A stretch of 24,933 nucleotides of DNA from JALHST01 sp038316335 (GTDB lineage Bacteria; Bacteroidota; Bacteroidia; Flavobacteriales; Flavobacteriaceae): NCBI GenBank assembly GCA_038316335.1, contig JBBQAM010000055.1:1-24933 (forward strand). The letters run 5' to 3'. Shown one piece after another: positions 15,500 through 22,908 of this stretch. Position 1 is the stretch's first letter, and each line of letters starts with the position of its first letter. Position numbers and translations under genes: made by a program. The notes beneath the pieces were generated by a model. That model worked only from the letters and a program-made list of their open reading frames with translations, did not search any database and was not told where the DNA came from.

Positions 15500-16360
15500 T
15501 CAATGATTTAAGGTGCCTGTATTGACTATAGGCGCAACATCTTTGTCTGAACATAGGACCACCATAAGATTACTGACCATGGCAGCCCTTCGTTCGTCAT
15601 CAAGTTCTACGACCTGTTTTTCACTGAGTTCTTTTAATGCCATTTCAACCATGCTTACGGCACCTTCGACAATTTTGTGTCGCGCGGCCACAATCGCAGT
15701 CGCCTGCTGACGTTTGAGCATCGCATTGGCAATCTCTTGTGCATAGGCCAAGTAGCCGATGCGTGCCTCTAATACTTCGATGCCTGCCATAGAAAGCCGT
15801 TCTTGGACTTCTTGTTCGAGCGCCTCACTTACTTCGTTGACACTTGAACGAAGCGTAATATCTTCATCGAGGCCTTCATCGGCAAAATTGTCGTAAGGAT
15901 ACATACTTGCCAACTTTCGTACCGCGGCGTCCGTCTGTACACGCACAAAGTTTTGATAATCATCTACATCGAATGCCGCCTTATAGGTATCGGTCACCCT
16001 CCAGACCAAAATAGTACTGATCATAATGGGATTCCCAAGTTTATCGTTCACCTTTAATCGCTCACTATCAAAATTGCTCGCACGCAATGATATTTTTCTT
16101 TTCGAATACAACGGATTCACCCAGAATAAGCCATTTTCCTTAATGGTTCCGACATATTTCCCAAAAAGAAGAAGTACCCGGGAGCTGTTGGGATTAACCA
16201 AAACAAAGCCCGGCAACATTAGGATGGCGGCAAAAATGCCTATAACCCCTATAACGTTCTTGATTAAAATAAATAAAAGTAAGCCACCAAGGAAAAGCAG
16301 TAAGGCGAATAGAAGCATGGTGTAGCCTGAGCTGGGCTGAAGATTCTTCTCGTTTTTCAT
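15500..16360 (-). CDS. SPFH/band 7 (prohibitin-type) membrane scaffold protein
   Basis: The 286-residue protein has two closely spaced hydrophobic segments (about residues 12-36 and 38-55), then an SPFH domain: VNPNSSRVLLLFGKYVGT, GLFWVNPLYSKRKISLR, VWRVTDTYKAAFDVDDY, VRKLASMYPYD. A helical coiled part (about 180-260) carries LEARIGYLAYAQEIANAML. The C-terminal segment MVSNLMVVLCSD...VNTGTL is one I associate with a subfamily of short bacterial SPFH proteins. SPFH proteins form large ring or patch assemblies in membranes. It is the first gene of the locus running to 13604 and is 84 nt downstream of the penicillin-binding protein gene on the same strand. A 19-bp inverted repeat lies 16 nt upstream of its ATG. 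Confidence 0.93.
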   Translation of the reverse strand: MKNEKNLQPSSGYTMLLFALLLFLGGLLLFILIKNVIGVIGIFAAILMLPGFVLVNPNSSRVLLLFGKYVGTIKENGLFWVNPLYSKRKISLRASNFDSERLKVNDKLGNPIMISTILVWRVTDTYKAAFDVDDYQNFVRVQTDAAVRKLASMYPYDNFADEGLDEDITLRSSVNEVSEALEQEVQERLSMAGIEVLEARIGYLAYAQEIANAMLKRQQATAIVAARHKIVEGAVSMVEMALKELSEKQVVELDDERRAAMVSNLMVVLCSDKDVAPIVNTGTLNH

Positions 16361-16376
16361 AATAGGTCGATTTAAG

Positions 16377-16395
16377 TGATATTAAAATAATATCA
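16377..16395. promoter_or_regulatory. Inverted repeat, candidate operator of the SPFH locus
   Basis: Two perfect 8-bp arms (TGATATTA and TAATATCA) flank AAA. The element lies 16 nt upstream of the SPFH ATG (16360). On the minus strand it is immediately preceded by TATCTTTA (16396-16403), a 5-of-6 match at the fixed -7 positions, so it would cover the transcription start. The RHH protein encoded at the end of the locus is an obvious candidate binder; this is inference. Confidence 0.45.
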
Positions 16396-16444
16396 TAAAG
16401 ATATGAAATTAAATTTATCTTCCCTATTTTTTCCGATTTTTGGT

Positions 16445-18697
16445 TCAGCCGTTTTTGGTCCTGAATTTTTTGACTTTTTTCCGATTAGGATTTTTAAAGA
16501 GCCGTTTAAAAAAACCATCCTTCTTGATAGGTTCACAGTCGAGTTTGTCCAGGACTGCCTGACTCGCCGGTTTAAAATGGGCCTTTGTCAAGGTATTGAA
16601 AGAGGTATCCTCGTTCAGTTTTTGCATCCACAGTGCAAATAGGGGTAAAGCGGCATTTGCACCTTGTCCCAAACTCGTACTTCTAAACCCGATTTCCTGA
16701 TTATCAAGTCCGACCCAACTTATATGTACCATATGCGGCATCAAGGCCACAAACCATGCGTCTTTATTATTTTGCGTGGTCCCGGTTTTTCCTGCTATAT
16801 CATTATTCAATTTATAGGTCGTACGAATTCGCGAAGCCGTCCCATCATTTATGGTAGATTTCATCATTTCAATCATAATTTCCCTATTTTCCTCTGAAAA
16901 GGCTGCTTCTGAAGCGATTTTGGGTTTAAATGTCGCTAGTACAGAATCTTTTTTATTTGTTATGGTTTGGATCAAATACGGACTAACGGGTTTACCATCG
17001 TTCACAAAGCTGGCATAAGCCCCTGCCAACTCTATAAGTTTTATTTCCGCAGTTCCCAAGGCCAAAGAGGGCTCATTGGGCAATTCGGTCGTAATGCCCA
17101 TTTTATTGGCTTGTCGCATAACCTGCAATATGCCGGTTTTCTCCATTACCTTGACAGCAACGGTATTGACCGAATTGCTCAAAGCCTGTTCCATCGAATA
17201 ATTGAGATAGGCCTCATCCTTTGATTCCGAATTACTGGGCGACCAACCCTTTAAATTTTCATAAGTTACTTCCTCTGCCGAAAAATACGTACATGGTGTG
17301 ATGCCACTTTCCAGGGCGGCCGTATACACAATGGGTTTAAAGGTAGAACCTACCTGACGCCGGCTTTGTGAAATGTGGTCAAATTTGAAATATTTAAAAT
17401 TGACGCCTCCGATCCAGGTTTTTACGGCTCCGGTCGCCGGGTCGATGGCCAATGAACCTGTGTTCAAGAATTTCATGTAGTGTTGTATACTGTCAATGAT
17501 GCTGGCCTCACGCGATTTTTCGCCAGTCCAATCGGTCAGGATCATCGTCCTTTTTTTGGCTAGCGAATCGCTGATCTGCGCTTCCGACCAGCCGTTATTT
17601 TTCAGTTTTTTATAGGCATCGGTCCTTCGAACCAATTTATCAAGTAGTTTCTTATTTTTTAGCCAAGGTGCACTTGATCCATAACTTTTTTCAAAACTGT
17701 TTTGCAGGGAAGTCATATGGGTTATCATGGTTTCCTCGGCGAGTTGTTGCATTCTTGAATCTAAGGTCGTATAGATTTTTAATCCGGAAGTATAAAGATT
17801 ATAATTGTTACCAAGGCCTTTCTGTTCTTCACTCCAACGCAACATTTCTTTGCGTACTTCTTCCCGAAAATAGGGGGCGATGCCTTCATTATAGTCGTAT
17901 TGCCGATAATCGAGTGTTAATGGAATCTTTGAAATACTATCATAGACCTGTTCGGTTAGATACCCGTTCTTACGCATAGATTGCAATACTAAATTTCTTC
18001 GATCAAGACTTTTCTCTGGGAAAAGCCTAGGGTTGTAGCCATAGGTAGCCTTTAGCATTCCTACGAGTACAGCGGCTTCTTGGAGTGTTAGATCCGTAGT
18101 TGATTTATTGAAAAATTTTAAGGAGGCGCTTTCGATACCGAAGGTATTTCCTCCGAAAGAAACCGTATTTAGATAGTGGGTCAGGATTTCCTCTTTGTCG
18201 TAAATAGATTCGATTCTAGAGGCAATGATCATTTCCTTTACCTTATCGACCAGAAGGCTGGTTTTCTTGCGATCCTTTCTAGGATAGAGATTTTTAGCCA
18301 ATTGTTGTGTCAACGTACTTCCTCCACCTGATGATTGGTCCTGCATAAGTAGTGTCTTTATGCCGACTCTGAAAAGACTGGGATAATCAATGCCAGAATG
18401 GTCATAAAATCGCTCGTCTTCTATAGCCACTAAGGCATCAAGCAAGTATTTTGGCATTTCCTCAAAAGAAATGGGTTGACGATCGAAGACATAGTATTTA
18501 CCGATTAGGACACTGTCTGCCGAATACACCTCCGAGGCCCTCTGATATTGAAAATCAGAGAGTTCGCCAGTATTCGGTAGTTTGCCCCATAGACCCCATC
18601 GAACACTGAGTAAAAATACGAGGGTTCCTATAAAAAGGAATACCAAAATTAGTAGGCCAAATCTAAGAATAGGTGATTTCAGGTTCTTTAATACCAC
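16445..18697 (-). CDS. Class A penicillin-binding protein (PBP1A type)
   Basis: The 750-residue bifunctional enzyme polymerises and cross-links peptidoglycan at the outer face of the inner membrane. A GTG start at 18697 gives one membrane anchor (about residues 13-31). The GT51 glycosyltransferase domain shows EDERFYDH (93-100) and GGGSTLTQQLAKNL (124-137). The transpeptidase domain shows STFK with Ser451, SVN (509-511) and KTG (637-639). The C-terminal tail is very basic (KRLFKNPNRKKVKKFRTKNG). Length and motif order are normal for Bacteroidota PBP1A-like proteins. It is divergent from the S1/P1 nuclease gene across a 105-nt intergenic region, and upstream of the SPFH locus on the same strand, where no clear terminator is seen. 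Confidence 0.96.
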   Translation of the reverse strand: MVLKNLKSPILRFGLLILVFLFIGTLVFLLSVRWGLWGKLPNTGELSDFQYQRASEVYSADSVLIGKYYVFDRQPISFEEMPKYLLDALVAIEDERFYDHSGIDYPSLFRVGIKTLLMQDQSSGGGSTLTQQLAKNLYPRKDRKKTSLLVDKVKEMIIASRIESIYDKEEILTHYLNTVSFGGNTFGIESASLKFFNKSTTDLTLQEAAVLVGMLKATYGYNPRLFPEKSLDRRNLVLQSMRKNGYLTEQVYDSISKIPLTLDYRQYDYNEGIAPYFREEVRKEMLRWSEEQKGLGNNYNLYTSGLKIYTTLDSRMQQLAEETMITHMTSLQNSFEKSYGSSAPWLKNKKLLDKLVRRTDAYKKLKNNGWSEAQISDSLAKKRTMILTDWTGEKSREASIIDSIQHYMKFLNTGSLAIDPATGAVKTWIGGVNFKYFKFDHISQSRRQVGSTFKPIVYTAALESGITPCTYFSAEEVTYENLKGWSPSNSESKDEAYLNYSMEQALSNSVNTVAVKVMEKTGILQVMRQANKMGITTELPNEPSLALGTAEIKLIELAGAYASFVNDGKPVSPYLIQTITNKKDSVLATFKPKIASEAAFSEENREIMIEMMKSTINDGTASRIRTTYKLNNDIAGKTGTTQNNKDAWFVALMPHMVHISWVGLDNQEIGFRSTSLGQGANAALPLFALWMQKLNEDTSFNTLTKAHFKPASQAVLDKLDCEPIKKDGFFKRLFKNPNRKKVKKFRTKNG

Positions 18698-18779
18698 GTC
18701 ATTTAATTTTTCTACCGCAATATCATACTTAATAATTTAAAGGCCGTCGCTCTTAACAATAGATTAAATTTCCTTTTTT

Positions 18780-18787
18780 TACTTTTG
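18780..18787 (+). promoter_or_regulatory. Candidate -7 element (TAnnTTTG) for the nuclease gene
   Basis: TACTTTTG matches every fixed position and ends 15 nt before the ATG at 18803. It decides the start: an in-frame TTG at 18785 would lie inside the promoter element. No clear -33 TTG was found. Confidence 0.5.
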
Positions 18788-18802
18788 AACAAAATTTTGA
18801 TT

Positions 18803-19573
18803 ATGAAGCGAATTATTTTGTTGCTATTTATCGGGGGCCAAATGGCTTTTGGCAATGTTCCTTTTTGGTCAAAGACCGGGCATCGGGTGATTGGCGAGGT
18901 GGCCGAAGAGCACTTGACTGGGCATGCCAAGAGGGCCATTGAAAAATTGTTACACGGTCAAAGTCTTGCATCGGTCTCGAATTTCGCAGATGAAATTAAG
19001 GCCGATTCAGTATATCGCAAGTTTAGCGCATGGCACTTTGCGAATATTCCGGCCGAAAAGCACTATACTGATGTTGAACCAAGCCCGTACGGGGATTTGG
19101 TTACGGGCATACAGGCATGTATCGAAGTTATTAAGGACAAGAATAGTTCACAAGCCGACAAGGCTTTTTATCTAAAGATGTTGGTACATTTAATAGGAGA
19201 CCTACATCAGCCGATGCATCTTGGCAGACTCGAGGATAAAGGAGGCAATGATATTCAGTTGCAATGGTTTAATAGGGGGAGTAACCTGCATAAAATCTGG
19301 GACACGAACATGATCGATGACCAAGGGTTGAGTTACACGGAACTTGCTGGGTCGTTGCCAAAACTTACAAAAAAACAAATAAAAGCGGTTCAATCAGGAA
19401 CCATTACAGATTGGGTAGATGAAGGCCATAATTTGGCCAATACGATTTATGATTCGGTGGAAGTCGGTGAAAAATTATATTACCGCTATAGTTATGTTTG
19501 GTGGGATACTGTAGAGTCGCAATTGGAAAAAGGAGGGTTGCGATTGGCAAAAGTCTTAAATGAGTTGTTTTAA
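18803..19573 (+). CDS. S1/P1 family zinc nuclease, secreted
   Basis: From the ATG at 18803 the protein has 256 residues: a signal peptide (residues 1-17, MKRIILLLFIGGQMAFG) and then the S1/P1 fold. In this family three zinc ions are held by an N-terminal Trp and a set of His and Asp. Visible here are Trp22 and His27 (FWSKTGHRV), the Asp in NFADEIK, the His in AWHFANI, the HLIGDLHQPMH motif, GGNDI, and HKIWDTN. These enzymes cut single-stranded DNA and RNA and remove 3' phosphates, and in a periplasmic or secreted setting serve nucleotide and phosphate scavenging. In the family Trp1 is the mature N-terminus; here four residues lie between the likely cleavage site and Trp22, so processing may be closer to it. 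Confidence 0.93.
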   Translation: MKRIILLLFIGGQMAFGNVPFWSKTGHRVIGEVAEEHLTGHAKRAIEKLLHGQSLASVSNFADEIKADSVYRKFSAWHFANIPAEKHYTDVEPSPYGDLVTGIQACIEVIKDKNSSQADKAFYLKMLVHLIGDLHQPMHLGRLEDKGGNDIQLQWFNRGSNLHKIWDTNMIDDQGLSYTELAGSLPKLTKKQIKAVQSGTITDWVDEGHNLANTIYDSVEVGEKLYYRYSYVWWDTVESQLEKGGLRLAKVLNELF

Positions 19574-19798
19574 TAAAATAGTTGAATAAGGTGGCGGGAT
19601 TATTGGTTCGATTCGGAAGAAGTTCAGCATATGTGCCAATTGACTGGGTTCTTCAACCTAAAAAATGTGACGTTCGACTAAAATAATAAATAATGGCATC
19701 TGATTTGAGTTTATATAAGTGTCAACGGATGCGAGGAGATTAATATTTTATACCTGAATGTTAAAGGCAGTATCCTACAAAAAATTACCAGGGTATAT

Positions 19799-19828
19799 AA
19801 AAAAATCGGTCAATAGGCCGATTTTTTT
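19799..19828. terminator. Bidirectional terminator between convergent nuclease and alkB genes
   Basis: An 11-bp stem (A7-TCGG, 19799-19809, with CCGA-T7, 19818-19828) encloses an 8-nt loop and has A and T runs for both directions. It touches the alkB stop codon (19827-19829). A second, outer inverted repeat (19769-19777 with 19830-19838, nine bp) encloses it. Confidence 0.88.
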
Positions 19829-20414
19829 ATAGGATACTTCGAAAGGTCAGATTGATTCTTTCCCCAATGATTTTTTTTGTTTTCGGAACCTGATGCAACC
19901 AATAATGCTGTGTCTCCCCTTGCATTATCAAAAGACTACCATGATTTAGCACCATTTTATAGCTGCTTGCCATATCGGTTTTGTGTTTTAGATGAAAGCT
20001 CCGTTCCTGACCCAGGCTGACGGAAGCGATCACGGGATTTTGTCCGAGTGACTTTTCATTATCGGAATGCCAACCGTTACTGTCTTTGCCATCCCGGTAG
20101 CGATTTAAAAGACAGTGCGTGAAAGTAGCCTTCGATAGCGCCTCCACTTTTTGCTTGATTTTTAAAAGTTCGGGTGTAAAATCATGAGGCTCCATAATTA
20201 AGTTCGAATAGGCGTACGGTTTTGCATTTTCGGCGAATAAAGCCGTAAGCCGTGGTTGTTGATATACCTTTCCATATACCTTAATTACGTCTTGTTGCCA
20301 GGCAATAGTTTCCTTGAGGGTTTCGAAATACTGATTGGCAGCTAGTAGTTCTAAAAAATTAGGATAGTATACGACGTGGCTATTGGGTAGCTGCAGTTTT
20401 ATTTGTTGCTCCAA
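19827..20414 (-). CDS. alkB: AlkB-family 2-oxoglutarate/Fe(II) dioxygenase
   Basis: The 195-residue enzyme belongs to the AlkB family, which repairs N-alkylated bases in DNA or RNA by oxidative demethylation. The iron ligands His116 and Asp118 (GWHSDNE) and His174 (YWLHQVPK) are present, as are the 2-oxoglutarate-binding Arg residues in ERINLTFR (Arg186, Arg192). The NRYRDGKDSNGWHSD segment and the SVSLGQERSFHLKHK strand are typical of the short AlkB/ALKBH2-3-like group. Its ATG is 12 nt after the stop of an AraC-type regulator on the same strand, so both are probably co-transcribed. Its last four codons (RSIL and stop) form part of the outer inverted repeat around the terminator. Confidence 0.94.
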   Translation of the reverse strand: MEQQIKLQLPNSHVVYYPNFLELLAANQYFETLKETIAWQQDVIKVYGKVYQQPRLTALFAENAKPYAYSNLIMEPHDFTPELLKIKQKVEALSKATFTHCLLNRYRDGKDSNGWHSDNEKSLGQNPVIASVSLGQERSFHLKHKTDMASSYKMVLNHGSLLIMQGETQHYWLHQVPKTKKIIGERINLTFRSIL

Positions 20415-20426
20415 AGATTAATTCAT

Positions 20427-21299
20427 TTATTGCAATACGGCCTTTAACTGTTTTCGATAATCCGACGGATTGAGGCCAGTAAAGGCTTTGAATGATTTAT
20501 TAAAATGGGAAAAGTTGTTAAATCCGCTTTCAAAGCATACCTCTGTAATGCTCATCGGTTTTTCTGCCAGTAGTTTTGATGCATGTACCATTCTATATTC
20601 GTTAACGAACTGAACAAAGGTCTTGTTCGTTATTTTTTTAAAATATCGGCAAAAGGATGGTACGGTCATACTGACCATATCAGCGATTTCCTCTAGCGTG
20701 ATTTCTTCCTTGAAGTTGCTTTTGACATGGTTGAATACAATATTTATCCGGTCATTGTCCTTTACCTCGGTTTCCAAGGAAAACCCTTCGGCATTCAAAA
20801 GTTTATAGTCTTCAGAATTGGCTAATTCATTCAAGATGTTCAAAATAGAGAGCAATCTCTGGAAATCGGTCTGATATTCCAAAATTTCCATTTTTTCCCC
20901 GATTTTTCTTTTGGTCTTACCTTGAAAAACAATACCACCCTTCGCCATTTCAAAGAGATCCTGTATTTTTTTCATTTCTGGGATATTGAAGAATTCGTTT
21001 CCAAGAAAATCCGATTTCATCTGAACCACGGTTTCACTCAAATTTCCCGTCAAATGGTCGGTCAGACCACAATGGGGCATATTCCCACCGATTAAAATTA
21101 AGTCGCCATTCGTATAATAGGAGATATGGCTACCGATTTGTCGCTTTCCCGAGCCGCCATTTACATATACCAATTCAATTTCAGGATGGTAGTGCCAAAT
21201 CGTGTTCTTGTTCAATTTTTGTTCGTCGAATCTTTGATAGGTGAATGAATGCCCAAAATCAGGGGCTATAGCTTCTAAAGTAGGTTTTTGTTTTAGCAT
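20427..21299 (-). CDS. AraC family transcriptional regulator with cupin sensor domain
   Basis: The 290-residue protein has an N-terminal cupin-type domain (about residues 15-95: TIWHYHPEIELVYVNGGSGKRQIG, DLILIGGNMPHCG) and a C-terminal AraC domain with two helix-turn-helix motifs (about 198-225, EITLEEIADMVSMTVPSFCRYF; and 248-275, ITEVCFESGFNNFSHFNKSF), ending PSDYRK. This architecture usually senses a small molecule, often a sugar or stress metabolite. It lacks the Cys-rich methyl-acceptor domain of Ada, although alkB lies directly downstream (12 nt). It is divergent from a small secreted protein gene; the 213-nt region between them should contain both promoters. Confidence 0.93.
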   Translation of the reverse strand: MLKQKPTLEAIAPDFGHSFTYQRFDEQKLNKNTIWHYHPEIELVYVNGGSGKRQIGSHISYYTNGDLILIGGNMPHCGLTDHLTGNLSETVVQMKSDFLGNEFFNIPEMKKIQDLFEMAKGGIVFQGKTKRKIGEKMEILEYQTDFQRLLSILNILNELANSEDYKLLNAEGFSLETEVKDNDRINIVFNHVKSNFKEEITLEEIADMVSMTVPSFCRYFKKITNKTFVQFVNEYRMVHASKLLAEKPMSITEVCFESGFNNFSHFNKSFKAFTGLNPSDYRKQLKAVLQ

Positions 21300-21468
21300 T
21301 TAATTTTCATTAATAACACAAAATTAAATAAGGCGATTATGGTAAATCTTTGCAAAATTACCTAAAATATGTTCAAAATTATCATTTAACAATTATTTAA
21401 CCTCATATTGGGTTAAAATAGAACATAAATTAGATAAATCGCATGTAGTGGGGACCAGGATTCAGCGG

Positions 21469-21476
21469 TAAGTTTG
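21469..21476 (+). promoter_or_regulatory. Candidate -7 element (TAnnTTTG) for the secreted protein gene
   Basis: TAAGTTTG matches every fixed position and ends 36 nt before the ATG at 21513. It overlaps the TTG at 21474 that would otherwise extend the frame, which supports the ATG start. A clear -33 TTG is not seen at the usual spacing. Confidence 0.4.
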
Positions 21477-21512
21477 TCCTGTAATTTATTCATTAACCCT
21501 AAAACAAATGTT

Positions 21513-22097
21513 ATGAAAAAATTTTTGAAGTTAACAGCGGTCATTGCCTTTATGTTCATTACTATAAATGGTGTGGCAAACGAACCAAAACTAACTGTAT
21601 TTAACAATGCAGGATCTAAAAGTCTGGTTTTTACCTTGGATTCAAATTCTAAGGAAACAATGGTCAAATTTTATGATGCAAATGATAACATCATATTCTC
21701 TGAAAGTTTAACAGATGGTATCTATGCGAAAAAATTTGATTTAAAGAGCCTTGAAAAAGGTAATTATGTCTTTAAGGTTGAAAACGAATTAACCACATAC
21801 CTGTATACCATCGATGTGCGCGAGGAAAGTGTTGATATCGTTAAAAGGAAGGAGAACAGTAAGCCTGTTTTTAGAAGAGTAGGGGAGAAAGTACTTCTCA
21901 ATCTTTTAAACCTTGACGAGAACGATGTGAATATAAAAGTAATCGACAGTCAGGATCGGATTGTTTATGACGAGACCATCGCGAAAGAATCGATCGTTCA
22001 AAAGGCATTTAATTTTGAATCGGCCATTCCTGATGGTTATGTAATTGTAGTAAAAGATGGTAAGGATACCTTTTACGAGGCTATCGTAATTAATTAG
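21513..22097 (+). CDS. Small secreted beta-sandwich protein of unknown function
   Basis: From the ATG at 21513 the protein has 194 residues with a clear signal peptide (MKKFLKLTAVIAFMFITINGVA, cleavage before about N23). The mature part looks like two related beta-sandwich units: about residues 27-98 (LTVFNNAGSKSLVFTLDSN, MVKFYDANDNIIFSESL, KKFDLKSLEKGNYVFKVEN) and about 120-194 (VLLNLLNLDENDVNIKVID, DRIVYDETI, KAFNFESAIPDGYVIVVKDG). The pattern (strand, x-D/N-x-x-D-x-I-x-x-E, then K-F-D-L, then G-x-Y-x-F/V-x-V) resembles the fold of T9SS C-terminal sorting domains, but it makes up the whole protein and has no canonical end. No enzymatic residues are seen. It is transcribed alone, with its own strong terminator at 22128-22157. 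Confidence 0.8.
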   Translation: MKKFLKLTAVIAFMFITINGVANEPKLTVFNNAGSKSLVFTLDSNSKETMVKFYDANDNIIFSESLTDGIYAKKFDLKSLEKGNYVFKVENELTTYLYTIDVREESVDIVKRKENSKPVFRRVGEKVLLNLLNLDENDVNIKVIDSQDRIVYDETIAKESIVQKAFNFESAIPDGYVIVVKDGKDTFYEAIVIN

Positions 22098-22127
22098 TTG
22101 GTTTAAGTTGAGTTAATCCAAGTTGAG

Positions 22128-22157
22128 GGAGGGGCTTTTTGGCCCCTCTTTTTTTTT
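22128..22157 (+). terminator. Intrinsic terminator after the secreted protein gene
   Basis: A 7-bp GC-rich stem (GAGGGGC, 22129-22135, with GCCCCTC, 22142-22148) and 6-nt loop is followed by nine T, 31 nt after the stop codon. It points only to the plus strand. Confidence 0.92.
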
Positions 22158-22159
22158 GC

Positions 22160-22519
22160 CTAGAATTTCAAATACGTATAGGCCCAATACATTAAGGAAA
22201 ACTGAAGGGGTATCCTTAGAATTAAGAGCCACTTGGCAATACCGGCCGATTCTTTTTCACCTTTAAGCATATTAAAATGCACCAAGAGAAACACGGTCAG
22301 CATCGCGATGATGGCATAAATCGAACCGTTTTTGGTAGCTGATAGGCACACCCCGATGCCTAGAAATATTTCGACGGCCCCACTTAGTTGCACAAGTAAT
22401 TTATGATTTGGCAGGTAACGTGGCATAATACGCAGGTAGATTTTCGGTCTTACAAAATGCATAAAGCCGGCAAAAATATATAGTAGTCCCATCAGGTAAA
22501 GGTGCCAAGGATACTTCAT
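22160..22519 (-). CDS. DoxX-like small membrane protein
   Basis: The 119-residue protein has four hydrophobic segments by eye (about residues 6-20, 45-60, 66-84, 94-115). The opening MGLLYIFAGFMHFVRPKIYLRIMPRYLP and the segment LVQLSGAVEIFLGIGV are typical of the DoxX-like / DoxX family of four-helix membrane proteins, whose members are often linked to quinone-related or thiol redox roles but mostly have no assigned function. The protein ends 2 nt from the T-run of the convergent terminator. No partner gene is seen: the next gene on the strand begins after a 389-nt gap. Confidence 0.85.
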   Translation of the reverse strand: MKYPWHLYLMGLLYIFAGFMHFVRPKIYLRIMPRYLPNHKLLVQLSGAVEIFLGIGVCLSATKNGSIYAIIAMLTVFLLVHFNMLKGEKESAGIAKWLLILRIPLQFSLMYWAYTYLKF

Positions 22520-22908
22520 AGTTTTATAGTTACATTTTAAAAATTCTTGAAAGTGTTGTTAAACAATATACATATGGCAGTGTCATTAAATTTCACGACG
22601 TTCGAATTATTGATAAGATAACACCGCCGAATATCCGTTTTTTGGTAGCTATCTCGTTACTTAGACTTTTTCTCAGTTAATTATACGGGCACAAAGCCTG
22701 CCTCCAAGACCTAATCGCTAAATTCACTTCAGGTAATTGTTTTACCACTGGCTGTTTCTGCTTTAGGAGCTGCATTATGAATCTACTGTCAGATTTTAAA
22801 GGATACAACCGGCCTTGGTATTGCAATCTAGCATTAGTTGTTGCTGAATCATACCAGAGGGGTTAAAAAATCAATTTGATATTGTGAACTATACTTAATA
22901 TGGAGGTA
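22520..22908. other. 389-nt intergenic region without a convincing gene
   Basis: I find no recognisable gene, RNA or mobile element on either strand. Two weak signals are worth recording. One is the 16-mer at 22722-22737 that also occurs at 14943-14958. The other is a short plus-strand reading frame from 22715 to 22780 that encodes a hydrophobic LPLAVSALGAA segment before a stop, which could be a degraded leader of a small secreted peptide. It is AT-rich and probably holds the promoter of the DoxX-like gene. Confidence 0.5.
22722..22737 (+). repeat. 16-nt sequence shared with 14943-14958
   Basis: Second copy of ATTCACTTCAGGTAAT, same orientation, again non-coding. Confidence 0.3.

Noticed and set aside
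20427..21299. Ada-type methyl sensor regulator
   Set aside because: The N-terminus is a cupin domain, and the Cys-rich methyl-acceptor domain is absent.
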